Notes under the pieces: model-generated | The model's database searches: none | What the model was told of the DNA's origin: nothing | Seen by the model: the letters and a program-made list of their open reading frames with translations, nothing else | Made by a program: the position numbers and the translations under genes | Assembly (NCBI RefSeq): GCF_018873765.1 | Contig: NC_057919.1 | Span: 19,446,698 to 19,510,697 of the forward strand | Reading direction: 5' to 3' | DNA from: Telopea speciosissima | Lineage: Eukaryota > Streptophyta > Magnoliopsida > Proteales > Proteaceae | Length of the DNA stretch: 64,000 nt | Shown: in pieces, positions 46,909 to 58,738 of the stretch | Position numbering within the stretch: position 1 is the first letter of the stretch | How the letters are laid out: every line of letters starts with the position of its first letter

Positions 46909-47636
46909 ACCAAAAGATAGATGATTCAGAAACAAATCAGAAGAAGCAGTTAAAGATTGACAAGAAAAACAAAGTAGAGCAGCAGCAGAAGCAGCTCATG
47001 ACAGGTGATGAATTTCTCAGTTTCCAGTTTCCAGTTTCCAGTTTCCTCTGCAAAAGCAAAACCATCTCCCCTCCTCAGCTCTGCGCTGCATATTTCCTCT
47101 CTCTCTCTCTCTCGCCCTCTTTTTCCGTGTTGTTTTTTAGCGTTTCTGCAGTTTCTCTTTTCCGTCTGTCGTTCTGCTCTGTCTGTCTAATAATAAACCA
47201 GGCTATGCAATTGCTACTCCACTTCGCAGGAGAGAGAGAGAGTAGTAAAATAGTACGGTTTGCTTAAGCTGCTTTTCCTACAACGTTTTTCTGTTTTGAG
47301 TGTTTTTGTTTCTTTAGCAAAGTACCAACCGCAATAGAAGCCAAAATTAAAATCAAATTTGGTCCCTCTCCCATTACTCTCCCGCCTAATTATTAGTTTA
47401 TTAGTTGTATTAGTGCGTATCAGTGATTTCTAATTCCTGGTCGGCTCGTCCCGACGAAAACCTTAGCATCTTACACATGGGCTTCATCACTTCACGGTTT
47501 TAGTATACGGTATCGGCACCGGTCACCGCCGATACCGATACCCATATCGATACACGACACATATACATATCGGTGTTGATCAGTATCAAAAGTCCCCCTT
47601 TTTCACCTAAAATCTTTGGTTCAAACTTCATATATA
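46909..47636 (-). promoter_or_regulatory. Upstream region of the SPATULA-like gene
   Basis: This contains the presumed 5' leader and promoter. A CT tract at 47097-47112 reads as GA on the gene strand, and a second GA tract lies at 47231-47242. I cannot fix a TATA box or start site. Positions 47495-47600 contain a degenerate TATCGG/CCGATA repeat. Confidence 0.4.
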
Positions 47637-47670
47637 TTTTACGCCCCCCCCCCCCCCCAAAAAAAAAAAA
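47637..47670 (+). mobile_element. Tail-only retroposon insertion, 34 bp
   Basis: TTTTACG, then about 15 C and 12 A, is flanked by TCATATATA at 47628-47636 and 47671-47679. It is the clearest example of the C-tract plus A-tract structure. Confidence 0.75.
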
Positions 47671-47688
47671 TCATATATAAAAAATTAA

Positions 47689-48150
47689 GAAAAAATTACA
47701 TGATTAGCTATTTTTGGGTTTTCATTTACAAAACTGTCCACTCTATGTTTAAGTTAACAAAAATAGACAAAAACAAGTTAAGGTTTACAAAACTGGATAA
47801 AATAGTGCATCTTCCTCCCAAAATTACTTTTTTAGATATTTTTACCCTTGCCATTGCCTTCTCGCCCAGACATCCTTCGTTCCCTGCAACTCCACCCGTC
47901 CCTAACACCACCATTCTCTGCTACCTCAAACCCACCCCTCCCTTCCCTTTCCTGTGATTACCCAGGATGCCTGGGCAAGAAGGCAATGGCAAGGTTAAAA
48001 ATGTCTAAAAAGGTAAGTGAGGGAGGGAGAGACACTATTTTGCCAAATTTTGCAAACCTTAACTTGTTTTTGTCTATTTTTGTTAACTCAAAGATAGAGT
48101 GGACAGTTTTGTAAATGAAAACTCAAAAATAGCTAATCATGTAATTTTCC
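47689..48150. mobile_element. Foldback element with about 185-bp terminal inverted repeats, Mutator-like MITE
   Basis: The left arm (47689-47876) and right arm (about 47964-48150) are near-perfect inverted copies separated by a short spacer of about 90 bp. The outer ends read AAATTACATGATTAGCTA inward, a common end of Mutator-derived MITEs. It codes for nothing and would transcribe into a long hairpin. It lies about 800 bp upstream of the SPATULA-like start codon. Confidence 0.85.
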
Positions 48151-49165
48151 CAAAAATAAACTTTGTTGCAACTTTTCGCATTTTCCTGCAGTAATCAATC
48201 TATTACATCTTGATAATCCATCCAAACTGCTGCATGAGCTCAGTCATGTTCATTTGCTCTATGCATCCCCTGGTATATTTCTCGTATTTCTGATTCTTGA
48301 GAATTCGTACAAAACCATTAGTCATGTAACTTGCAACAAAGTTAGAGTGAAACAATAACATAGAAGTCCATCATGTGGCTCTAGTTGACAGTTCACAATT
48401 GCCATAAAAAATGATAAGACATGATACCTCTTGTACTAACCTATGGATAAGTATCAAGTTTTGAGAAAATGGCTAGATATATAGGACATAAGGGAATGAC
48501 TTAAAGATCTTGGATCCATTAAGTAATGGTTCAAACTGACAAGGTTGGTTTCGGACTTTGCTGACGAATTATAACATTAGAGTAAATTACTTGGGCACCT
48601 CCTTATGTTATGGCCAGATTGCGTCACATCCCTAAAGTTTGAAATTATTACTTGAAGCCCCATGAAACATGGCGGTATTAGTTTACTGTTAGTGGTTAAA
48701 TGAAAAAGTTCATTTTACCCTTATGAGTTATTTAACTGAAACTTGTGAAGTTAAAATAACCAACTTATCCTTTAAAAATATTAACCTAAAAAAATTCAAA
48801 TCAATTCAAATAGGACCGTTGGAGAAGAAGCTTGTTAATGTTCCATATCCATCGTTGGCAAAGGTGAAGTTAAAGAAGAAGACTGAAATTTATGACAAAG
48901 CTCACCACAACAGTATAACTAAACTGAAACGTGTACATCCCCCATGTGTTTGTAATCTAATAGAACACAATTTTAATAGAATTCAAATTTGTAATCTAAG
49001 GCTACGTTTGGTAAATGTCTGAACAGCGTTCAAAACTGTTCTTCCATTCTTTAAGAACAAAAAAACGTGAAATTATATTTGGCTTGACGGTTCGTTTTTT
49101 TGTTCTTTAAGAACGAACTGGAGGAATTTTAGAGGTAAAGAACGTTCTTTACAGAGCGTCTTGGA

Positions 49166-49217
49166 TAGGGCTGCAACAGGGTCGGGTTGGGCCGGACTTT
49201 TTAAAACCCTAGCCCGG
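49166..49217 (+). mobile_element. Truncated end of the hAT-type MITE family
   Basis: It starts TAGGGCTGCAACAGGG and matches the end region of the elements at 30885 and 32114, then breaks off. Confidence 0.6.
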
Positions 49218-49903
49218 ATTCATGAAATGGGAATGGATGATAGAAGAAGAATAAGAAGTGGGGTGGGTTGTGCTCCAGCAGGGTTGGCGGCGGAAGAAGA
49301 AGAAGAAGAAGATGATAGTGGTGGGTATGTAAAAGAAGATGATGATTTGGGGAAGATGAGGGCATTTTGGGGTTTTTAGGAACAAATATTTAGGGGTAAA
49401 ATAATCTTTTCAAATTAGGTTAGAGTAATACATAAATGAGGGCAATTAGGTCTTTTCATTTATAAAAATAAAATAGAAGGTAAAATGGTCATTTTCAATT
49501 AGTTTAGGGCAACAAATAAGTGAGGGTAATTAAGTCTTTTCAGATTTAAGAAAATGGAGCAAATGGTAAAATGGTTAAAATATTGGAATCTAACGGCGGT
49601 ATTTAACGGATTGGACCCATCTGGCATTTGGGGTGTAAAATAGAAGTAGTACGTGAAATATTGAAGGATGGTACGTGGAATATTGAGCCGCTTAGAGGGT
49701 ACGAGGAATATTGGATGCATTATAGGGGATACGTTACTTTACCCAAAAAAAAAATTGAAAATAAAAGTCAAATAATGACGTTTTAAAAGTGTGATTGCAA
49801 GTGCAAACTGTGGATCGTTTAACTAGATTTGCGGTGGGGCAAGGACACCAACCTAATCCACAAGAACAAAAAAAAAAAAAAAACAAGCTGGGATCAAAAT
49901 GAT

Positions 49904-49930
49904 TGGACTCTCTCTCAAAAAAAAAAAAGT
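49904..49930 (+). mobile_element. Tail-only retroposon insertion, 27 bp
   Basis: TGGACTCTCTCTC plus twelve A and GT is flanked by perfect 15-bp copies of TGGGATCAAAATGAT at 49889-49903 and 49931-49945. Confidence 0.75.
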
Positions 49931-51030
49931 TGGGATCAAAATGATCTGTCTCTCTCTTTCCAATCTTACCATTGCACTAAGGTCCACCATCAAGATATCA
50001 AATACCCAATTAAACAAGAATAAGGTTAAAAAAAAAACCCTATAAATGTCATACATGTTTCTTTCATGTAAATGGGTAACCGAAAATTCAAATTTGATTT
50101 GTATCCATATTCGTTTAGGGGTATCTGAATATTATTCAAAAAATCTATAAAAAAATTATCCAATCCAAATGGATATCCAACTAATAATATGGAGGGATTT
50201 TGAAGATTCAACCAGTTATAAAGAACGAGGAAATGAAAATTATGAGACTAAAACATGAATTGAGAGTGAATCCTATCCGTTAGGGGAAGGAAGGTCTGGG
50301 TTACACAATTAGAGATGTAAATGAATTATCGAAAATCGAATTCTATCTACATCCGTAACCATTTAGGGATATTTGAATCCGAGTAGAAAATATCCGGATC
50401 TGATCACATCCGATCCGTATCATACCTAATTGTCAACGGCATAAATAATTTATCAAAAAATTACAACTGTTTTGTTGACTTTTATCACAAAATATGAAGT
50501 ATTGGGATGAAAAAACTTGATATATATTTGAGTTAAAGTGATGTGGATATGCATGTCATATGGGGTCCCCTCCTTCCTTTGTAAAACACATGCCCATGAA
50601 GCTTGAGAGTCAATAGAACTGTCAAATGGTGGTTGTAGCTATCAATGGAGAATCCGTTCCATGATGAGATGAAGAAAACAGTTCCAACTATCTCTAAAAG
50701 TAATAATCAAGAGCACTTCCATGCCCCACAATCCCTTCATTTATCATCTCCAATTGAAAATGTTTATCTAAATCTTCTTAGGATGCCAAGAGCACTTCAT
50801 AAATGGTGATTAGGAGAAGGAGATCTCATCATACAGAGTTGGACCTCTTGCTAATGAATGATACTTCTGTATATGTTAATCTTAGCTTGACATAAACAAA
50901 GTTAAAAATTGAAGTGAAGGTTATAACTATACACAAAAGACAATAACAAAACAATTAATATTTATTTCAAAAAGAAATGCAAGAACAAACCATGCACAAA
51001 GAATTAATGCGTATGCCATTAATTGAAATA

Positions 51031-51770
51031 AATTGGAGGGTCTGGAGACTCATCACCATACTTACCATAGTCCTTTTCTTCCATCATTATTATTATTATT
51101 ATTATTAGGGAGAGGGTTCACTACACTGTCCGAGTGTAGTTTTAGGGGAATGAAGGAACTCTTTTTGGAATTTGACAATAAAGGGAGAGACATTTATGAC
51201 ATATCACCCTTTCACACGAACAGTAATATGGGAGAGGGTGTACAATTTCATTTTTGCACTGGCATTGTACAAATCTTTTTCCCTTATTATTATTATTATT
51301 ATTCAAGTGCCACCCTAACAGCATCCTGGAGGAAGCTCGGAATTCGTAGTTGTTTGGTTGGGTAAGCGAAGATTATGCTTTCAAGTTTTAACTCCGAGAA
51401 TCATAGCTCAAAGTTTTTAATTCATATAAATAAGACTATTGTAATATATTTAGTTTGATTTAGGCAACAACTAATATGGTAAAAGGTTCTTTGAGCTGTC
51501 AAGACAGAGACTCCTTCTCAAATGAAATGACATGATCTTGTTGTTCTCTGATGTATGATACCATTTTGTCACACTTCATTGGTGTGTTCCCCTATGCCCC
51601 TTGCTTAGAGAACCCTCTCTCAACTAATATATATTCAATCCAATACGACTTTTTAAACTTGGTATGAAACCATATTGATTATGCCATCCAACAATCTTTG
51701 ATCCTCATTCCCACGATGAAGAAGTTTGAGGCCACAAACCTACTTCTCTATCAAATTAATCACAATCAAG
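51031..51770. other. Intergenic, two (TTA)n tracts
   Basis: TTA repeats at 51086-51107 and 51284-51303 bracket about 180 bp. No domain was recognised. Confidence 0.4.
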
Positions 51771-52200
51771 TCAAGGGATTAGGCTTAAGCTGTTTAAAAT
51801 CAGTGAGTTCCTACTTAACCACATGAAATAGTAGGAGATAGCAAGTATAGAATGGGTACGTATCTTTTCAACTTTAGTCAAATATAGAGATTTAACCATA
51901 TTACTAATAAGGTCATTAAGGGAAGAGGAGACGAGAAATTCAGATCTAAGACCTAATGGTCCAGCCAAAATGTGGTTTGAGAAATCACAAGATAGAAAAA
52001 AATGCCACTCAGTCTCAATCTTTTTGGTGCAAAAAGCCAAAAACAGCAATATAAGTACTCATAAACAAAAAACTAATTTAATTCTAACTGACAGTACCCC
52101 AACAATGGGGTTCCAAAGAAACATTTTGAACCTAGGATTTTAATGTAAATGCCATATAAAGTTCCACATCCTTCCCATCCCTTGTCTGATATATGCATCC
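51771..52200 (-). mobile_element. LINE fragment, zf-RVT region
   Basis: On the minus strand a frame at 51771-52049 reads EWHFFLSCDFSNHI, resembling the H-x4-C part of the zf-RVT domain of plant LINEs. Upstream sequence (to about 52160) reads KIPRFKMFLW, also typical. No RT remains. Confidence 0.6.
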
Positions 52201-52582
52201 TTCAGTTTTTTTGGTAATCACACAAATCATACATCAATTCTAAAAAGTTAGCCAACTTTTGGGACTGCGGAAGGACGGATATGTACACGGAAAAAATCCT
52301 CTGCAATACTCTAATCTGGCGGTGCATTACAGTGCGGGTCTAAGAGCTCGACACGTGGAAGAGTCGACAGCCAACGGTGTTGAGCTCAAGAAGAAAGGGA
52401 AAAAAAAAAAAAAAAACTACCTTTCATCGAGCTCGCACCGTTGGATGAAGCTTCTTTCACGAGCCAAGCTCTCAGGGCTGCACTGTAGTGCACCGTCAGA
52501 TGCCCGCACTGCAGATGATTTTAATCCCACCCACCATATTCACGTACACACTCGATGTGGGACTAAATCCATACACCCGACC

Positions 52583-52831
52583 GTGGTTTTAGTGCACGGT
52601 ATCGGAACGAGTATCGATCAACTCAAAAACCAATACAGTATCGGATCGGCATCGACAAAAATCGGCCGTATTAGATAAACTTGCCCCTGATCCTCCTTTA
52701 AAAATAAATTTTTGACCGATTTACCCCTTGTCCATACCATGTCACTGATACAATATCGGCACAATATCAAGATCGACAAGATGCAAAACTGATACGGATT
52801 GGACGATCCGATACCAATAATTAAAACCATG
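52583..52831. mobile_element. Small MITE with CATGGTTTTA-like ends
   Basis: The ends GTGGTTTTAGTGCACGG and its imperfect complement ATTAAAACCATG enclose TATCGG-rich sequence. A related element is at 55979-56206. Confidence 0.5.
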
Positions 52832-52839
52832 CACTGAGC

Positions 52840-53570
52840 ACATACAACTCAATGTTTTTTTTTGGTAATCACGGAAACAACACGCCAATCTCAAAAGGTT
52901 AATACATCCTTTTGATTTAGAACCAGACAATCAACAGCTGCTTTTGTTGTCAACATACTTGAATTGCTGAAAGGACAGAACCATCCATCAGACCCCTACC
53001 TAGCCCAGTTCCACAGTTCCCCTAATAGAGGGATGATGGACCCCACCCAGGCAGAGTGTTTGGGTAGGGGTAGGGTGGTCATTCCAACTCCTCTTGTTAG
53101 AGGAACTGGAGAACTGGACCGGGCAGGGAAGTGGAGGTGATAAAGATCCTCCATCACCTGACATAACTGGATTCAATGGGATGCAAAGAATAACCTTCAA
53201 TACATGACTCGGTAACAATGACTGAATAAGAGTAACATTCCATTCACCATTGATAATCAATTCATTAATCTTATTAAAACCTCCCCTTTCTACTACAATT
53301 AGATGGAAGTTTAAAGTCTTCAAAGTAAGGTATCCACGGATCCTCTAATTGAAATAGTAGAACCAGATCCCACTCTTCTATACATCATCTTCCTAAATAA
53401 GGAAGTACCTTTCATATACTTTTCTAGATCTCTTTGTATTTTCTAAACAGTCCCTAAAAAGTCTTTATTATGAAAATATTTTCCCTTTAATAATCGAGCC
53501 TCTAGCTGTTCTGGCTGTGTCAATAGTCTCCAGACAAGTTTATTAAGTAGAGCTTTTTATTATGCATCGA
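52840..53570. other. Intergenic, no gene seen
   Basis: A minus-strand retroposon tail (T-run at 52853, then GGTAATCAC) is present, as at 52206 and 24670. Nothing else is recognisable. Confidence 0.4.
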
Positions 53571-53585
53571 AAGTAGTCGAAGGTA

Positions 53586-53926
53586 GGTTACACAAAAGTC
53601 TTAGTTGAATCTGATTGCAGAGAAGCAGTGGAGTTCATCCAAAATAAGAATAAGGCATCTCCATCAGATGTAGCAGATGTTTTGCTGATGTCCAGAGGTT
53701 CTTCTCTTCTTTTATTTCTATTGTTTTCTCTTATTTACCACGGGCTATGAATTCTTTAGCAGATGTCCTGGTTAGGAAGGTTCTATCTCTTGTGTGTGAA
53801 ATAAATTGGCCACATTCCATTCTATGACTTCATGATCTCTATGTAAATGATGTCATTGGCTATACACACACACTCTCAAAATCTGTAAAGCCTCTTTTTA
53901 ACACACAAAAAAAAAAAAAAAAAAAA
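53586..53926 (+). mobile_element. 5'-truncated LINE (341 bp) with 15-bp target-site duplication
   Basis: Decayed RNase H coding sequence (FSYLPRAMNSLADVLVRK-like near 53730-53785) is followed by a 3' untranslated region and a tail of about 20 A. It is flanked by AAGTAGTCGAAGGTA at 53571-53585 and 53927-53941. Confidence 0.88.
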
Positions 53927-54262
53927 AAGTAGTCGAAGGTAAGCCTCCTAAGTCTTAAGTCTTAACCACAGACAATGCATCATGCATCGGCGTGCACGAA
54001 ACCTTTTCCTAAATATTATCAAGAAAAAATGTTTCTCATTATTTTAAATTATATATATGAAAAATAGAAATCAAACCGGTAATAACCCAATAATCGATCC
54101 ATAAGAACCTGTTAAGTCAGCTTGATAAAAAACCGAACCCATCTAGATTGAATTCGAATTTGTCTTAATAATTTGGTTTCAATTTGACCTAATACTAGAT
54201 TGAAACCGAATTGAATCGATTGATTGACACCCTTAGGCTACAATGTGATGATGATCTTAGTT

Positions 54263-54432
54263 AGGATCCGACTCCTCTCCAAGGAGCTCAATGCCCAGGG
54301 CACGCTTAGAGGGCATCCAAGGGTTGGGTTGTGCCGCACACATCTCGATGCATGCCTAGGGATGTGTGCGGCACAGTTCATTCGATGGATGCTCCCTAGA
54401 CGTGTTGGGCTCCCTAGAGAGGAGCTCAATCC
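54263..54432. other. Long imperfect hairpin
   Basis: The arms GTGCCGCACACATC (54331-54344) and GATGTGTGCGGCAC (54361-54374) are perfectly complementary around a 16-base loop. Outer blocks such as GGAGCTCAAT also pair with offsets. It may be a MITE or a small-RNA-type precursor. No coding function is suggested. Confidence 0.55.
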
Positions 54433-54686
54433 TCTTAGTTATGCTTGATTGTGAAAAAAAAAAAAACATAAATTCTAATGTAATCATTACTTTCTTTTTT
54501 CCTATCTATTTCTTACTAACCAAACATATCCTTAGTAACATTTAATAGTAGTATTATAAGAAGGGGAAATGTTTGGCAAATGACAGCTCCACACCAACAC
54601 CATCCAAAGCTTTGTCATAACATCGAGATCCATAATAGAGTACAATGGCCGTGGAATTTTTGTTTTTGTTTTGGGGAAGGGAGGGG

Positions 54687-54943
54687 GAAGATGGGTATAG
54701 AGCACAACAACCTTGCCAGATGAGGTGAAGATTCTACTTGGGTGGTGCCACCCCACATGGGTAGAGGATCCGGACTCAGATATGGGAAATCTTTTTTGTA
54801 ATTTTTTTTTTTATAAGGAGGTGGCGTGAAGATGGGTATGGAGCACAACAGTCTTGTCAGATAAGATGAAGATTCCACTTAGATGGCTCTCACCATGTGG
54901 GTAGAGGATCCGGACTCGGGTATGGGAAACCATTTTGTAATTT
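54687..54943 (+). repeat. Direct duplication of about 120 bp
   Basis: Two diverged copies start at 54687 and 54827 with GAAGATGGGTAT and end near TATGGGAAA and a T-run. Both contain GTAGAGGATCCGGACTC. Confidence 0.8.
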
Positions 54944-55496
54944 TTATAAATGGGTCAGATAGAGTGGTTGATTCTATTTCCATTTCTCTATCTCTATCTC
55001 TATCTCTATCTCAACCAGAGAGTTTATGAGCTGATGAGATATGGTTGGTTGTCTTATCTCACCCAGCATCCCACCTGAAAACCAAAGGTGTGAGAATGAG
55101 ACCTAAACCAAATAATGCACTTTGATCTTTGGTGAGAATGAGAAAAGGAAGAGAAAGAGAAAGAGAAAGAGAAAGCCTTTTTCATATATATATTTCTTTG
55201 TAATTAATAATAAATTAAGAGGAAGGGAAAGCCAAGCAAACAATAATGTTCCAAGACTGCAAAAGGATTTTATTAAGCCAGCCTGGTGGTCAATACCAAC
55301 ACTTGTCACAGTCCTATTTCAGCAGAGGATCTTCTGCCCCATTATGAGAAAGAGACACAAAGAAATAGAGACTCTGAGGGGACAGCTAATCATGGTCGCC
55401 ATTTCTTTTCTAATCTGTTCTTCCATGGTCTCTATTCAATTCAAATGGAGATTGGTGAAGTAAGCAATACTGGAGAGAGAGAGAGAGAGGGATTAA
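54944..55496. other. Intergenic, simple repeats
   Basis: CTCTAT repeats at 54983-55011 and AGAGAA repeats at 55147-55174. No gene. Confidence 0.4.
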
Positions 55497-55580
55497 ATGT
55501 CAGACTTCAGAGACACACACGGCAAGCAACCGGAAAAAATGTCAGACTTCAGAGGCACACACGGCAAGCAACCGGAAAAG
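55497..55580 (+). repeat. Two tandem copies of a 42-bp unit
   Basis: Copies start at 55497 and 55539 with ATGTCAGACTTCAGAG. They are nearly identical. Confidence 0.9.
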
Positions 55581-55978
55581 TGAAGAGAAACGGAAGAGTA
55601 ATAACTCTCAGTTTCTCTTTCATTACTCATATAATGATTAGGTTGAGACGAGGGAGGGAGAGATGAGAATCTCTCAATTATCCTCGGGAAGGGAATTAAT
55701 TAGGTATTATAGCTAAATCAGTAACCCTAGTCCCCTATTTTAGTGTTTCCTCACTAAAATTCCACATTTCAGAAGTAAACAGAGCGTACAGAAATGATGC
55801 CCTTCCTGACTCTTGAAAAAGAATTGAAGAAAAAAAAGTCTATAAACCTTATGAATTCACCGTCCTTGCTGAAGGTAGTACCACTCACTTCCTTTTTCAC
55901 CATCCCTTTAATAACCTATCTGTCTAATCGTATCTGTCTATCAATCTATGGGGTCCCCTAAATGGCTGTCCTTGTCAT

Positions 55979-56206
55979 CATGGTTTTAAGTATCCGTATC
56001 GTATCGTTTGTATCAATTTTATTAATCATCGATACTAATATCTTATCAATAACTCAGTATAAATAAGAAGTAAAACGGTTTGAAAACTTATTTTGTTTAA
56101 GGAAATTAAGAAATAATTTTGTCCGATCTAGACTGATACCATATCAATATCATATCGATTTTTCATGTCATCAATAACCATTCCAATACCGTGCATTAAA
56201 ACCATG
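55979..56206. mobile_element. Small MITE with CATGGTTTTAA ends
   Basis: It starts CATGGTTTTAAG and ends CATTAAAACCATG. The interior is AT-rich with TATCGATAC-type blocks. It belongs to the same family as 52583-52831. Confidence 0.5.
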
Positions 56207-56697
56207 CTCCTCCTTGGTGGTCCCTTTGATATCCTTTGATGACCTTTGGAATTTGGATACAGGACAACGAAATGAAATGTTGCAACTTTCTGCTGTTTTA
56301 ACTGTTTGGGATCAGCACTTGGCAAACCCATGGGGAATCGGAGATGGAGTCGGAAGATGACGATTTCAATCTGGATCGGATCAGAATCGGCCTTCAAGGA
56401 TTTTAGAGTCAATTCACAAATCCAAAAATATGGAGGTTTCTAAGATTTTGTGTGTGAATCGACTGACTCAACAATCCGATTCCCAATTTTTAAAACCATG
56501 GGTACAGCCCACCGCTTGCCATTTCAAGGCGCTCCCCTCCATGGAATCCTCTCTCTCTCTATATATATATATATAGTGAAAAGTTTTCATCCACGATTGT
56601 GTAAGCCGTGTTTGTGAGAGGATGAGAATTTCAAGTAATGGATGGGGATTTATGACTTTTTCAATTCTTTATGAGAAGGGACACGATCGTGCATGCA

Positions 56698-56700
<3 letters not shown>

Positions 56701-56754
<54 letters not shown>
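56701..56754. repeat. (AT)n microsatellite
   Basis: About 27 uninterrupted AT units. A shorter AT tract lies at 56561-56577. Confidence 0.95.
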
Positions 56755-56756
<2 letters not shown>

Positions 56757-57060
56757 TGTTGAGTTCTCATTGAACAGAGCTACGATGATGCCGTATGTGC
56801 TACCATTGGTGTCCATGTGCATGCAGGGATCACGCTCCCCCACAAAGAACTCTTCCCCTTACCTTTTATTTTCTATGGACTACTCGTAATCAATGCTGCT
56901 TTCAGGCTCGATTACCCAATTCCCATGCTGTTATCTGATTTAGCCATTTAGATACTTATGCCTATCGATTAAAATTGTCTTACCTTCTTATAGACCTTAT
57001 TCATTTACTCTTGATGATTACCTGGGTCTCCCAAGTCCCACCACAGGATCATCCAATATT

Positions 57061-57085
57061 TTCTACCCAAAAAAAATATAAAAAT
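57061..57085 (+). mobile_element. Tail-only retroposon insertion, 25 bp
   Basis: TTCTACCC followed by an A-rich stretch is flanked by perfect 12-bp copies of TCATCCAATATT at 57049-57060 and 57086-57097. Confidence 0.8.
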
Positions 57086-57187
57086 TCATCCAATATTAAT
57101 TTTACATGATTCTTTTGGACCTCCTAATGAGGGAGGCAGGATGGGTTGCTATAATTACTTTTAGGGAAAGATATTATGCACGAGTAT

Positions 57188-57594
57188 AGATGTAAACAGA
57201 TTGGATACGGATTTGATACGAATTGGATGTGATCAGATCCGGATATTTCATGATCGAATACGGATATTCTTAAATGGATATGGATGCAAATCGAATTTGG
57301 ATTTTTAACTATCCAGTTACATCCGAGACTTGTGTAACCTAAACCTACCTCGCCCAACAAATATGATTTCACTCTCAATCCATATCTCTCATGATTCTCA
57401 TTTCTTCATTCCTTAGAACTCGAGAGATCTTCATTTAATTTTTTATTATTAGTTGGATATCTATTCAGATTGGATAATTTTTTTCCCAAATTATACGAAT
57501 TTTTTCTGGATATCCCTAAATGGATATGCATACCCTTGAACGAATACAAATGCGAATCGAATTTGAATTTTCAAATATCCGTTTACATCCCCAT
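57188..57594. mobile_element. Probable MITE with GATGTAAAC ends
   Basis: The left end AGATGTAAACAGAT and right end TATCCGTTTACATCC are imperfect inverted repeats, and the interior carries many GGATATCC-type blocks. Target duplication is unclear. Confidence 0.5.
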
Positions 57595-57599
57595 GCAGA

Positions 57600-58224
57600 A
57601 GAGATTCCACACATTGATAATTCATCAATAGGAGGAGGGTGCATGTCATTTCGATGGGATTTTTGTCCCCATCCGTCTTATGCCCAAACCGTGCGTAAGA
57701 CCTTTTACCTTCCTTTTAAACATACTTTTGTTTGGGTATTGTTGCAGCAAGATCCGTTATGGTGTTCTCCTGAGGGTGAGGTGATCTACATAGAAGAACA
57801 GAGCTAGGCAGCAGAGCGCCGGTCTAAACCGGCGGGGACTCTCCGATGCTTAAATTAGATCTTTTGCAACAGATAATTCTCTAAACTAAGAATGAAATGA
57901 AATCCCTCCCCATTACCTGGGCTAGGCTTCGCTATTTAAAGGGTTAAGATGATAGACTGAAGTAGAACTAGACTAGTAGACCGTTGTGGAGAGTCCCTAG
58001 GAGATCTTATTGGTGTTTGACACCTGGTATCTTGATCTACATGGAGGCAAATCCTTCGCTATTCGAGAAGGTTCCTTTTTCAGTTAGGATTTGCCTAGTT
58101 GGTTAGATACTCATCGGGTTAGATTATCCCTGCAGTTTAGTTACTTGCTTGGCAAATTGTGTGCCTTGCTGAGGTGGTACCTGAATAGTCTGAACGTGGA
58201 AGTTGCATGTGAGGTGGCAGTGGG
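57600..58224. other. Intergenic, no gene seen
   Basis: It contains CGATGCTTAAATTAGATCT at 57844-57862, shared with 22670, and otherwise nothing recognisable. Confidence 0.35.
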
Positions 58225-58350
58225 GTTGGCCTGGCATCTGACAGGTGGTATGGTGAGCTAGATGGTTGATCTGAGGGGTCGGCTCGGGTCGGCTTAGCAT
58301 CTAACAGGTGGTATGGTGAGTTGGATGGCTGATCTAAGGGGTCAACTCGT
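58225..58350 (+). repeat. Two tandem copies of a 63-bp unit
   Basis: Copies containing GGTGGTATGGTGAG repeat with a 63-bp period (58225-58287 and 58288-58350). Confidence 0.75.
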
Positions 58351-58738
58351 ATGGAAGTGCCGTTATGAATAGCCTTTGGGACGGTTTTGATGATCAATCT
58401 CTAGGGTCGACTCATACCTACACTGACCATACTAGATCTTGATGTTTCGACGTCTTAGTTTGATCTCATGCTTGAATGGACATTATGGTCCATCAACAAG
58501 GGTCGTCTGATTCCAAACTTACGGATCAGCTCAGTTACCTAAAGTCCTGGTTTGTATTACCCCAAATATTGTCACATGTCATCATCTCACTAGTTGATAT
58601 TAATTGGGTTCTTCCAGTATACATGAACTATGGTTTAGCAAAAGGATCACAAGATACGCAAGAAAATTAAGGGGCTTTGAAAGTGGCATATGAAGAGCTA
58701 GACGTATGGACAGATATTGGAGATATGTGTAAAGAGTT

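Larger units (their letters stand above)
48151..51030. other. Intergenic repeats without a supported gene
   Basis: 48590-49740 may be one decayed DNA transposon with related ends (TAAATTACTTGGG and its imperfect complement near 49728). 49010-49160 has inverted GTTCTTTAAGAAC blocks. A fragment of the hAT MITE family is at 49166-49217. 50050-50420 contains degenerate GGATATCCG-type repeats shared with 57188-57594. Confidence 0.4.

Noticed and set aside
46770..47267. 165-codon plus-strand open frame over SPT exon 1 and its upstream region
   Set aside because: It is antisense to a well-supported exon and its composition follows the low-complexity complement. No domain.
54224..54448. Open frames on both strands across the hairpin
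   Set aside because: They are a by-product of the palindromic structure.
55286..55666. 126-codon plus-strand open frame containing a 14-residue duplicated segment
   Set aside because: The repeat comes from the 42-bp tandem DNA duplication and no homology is recognisable.
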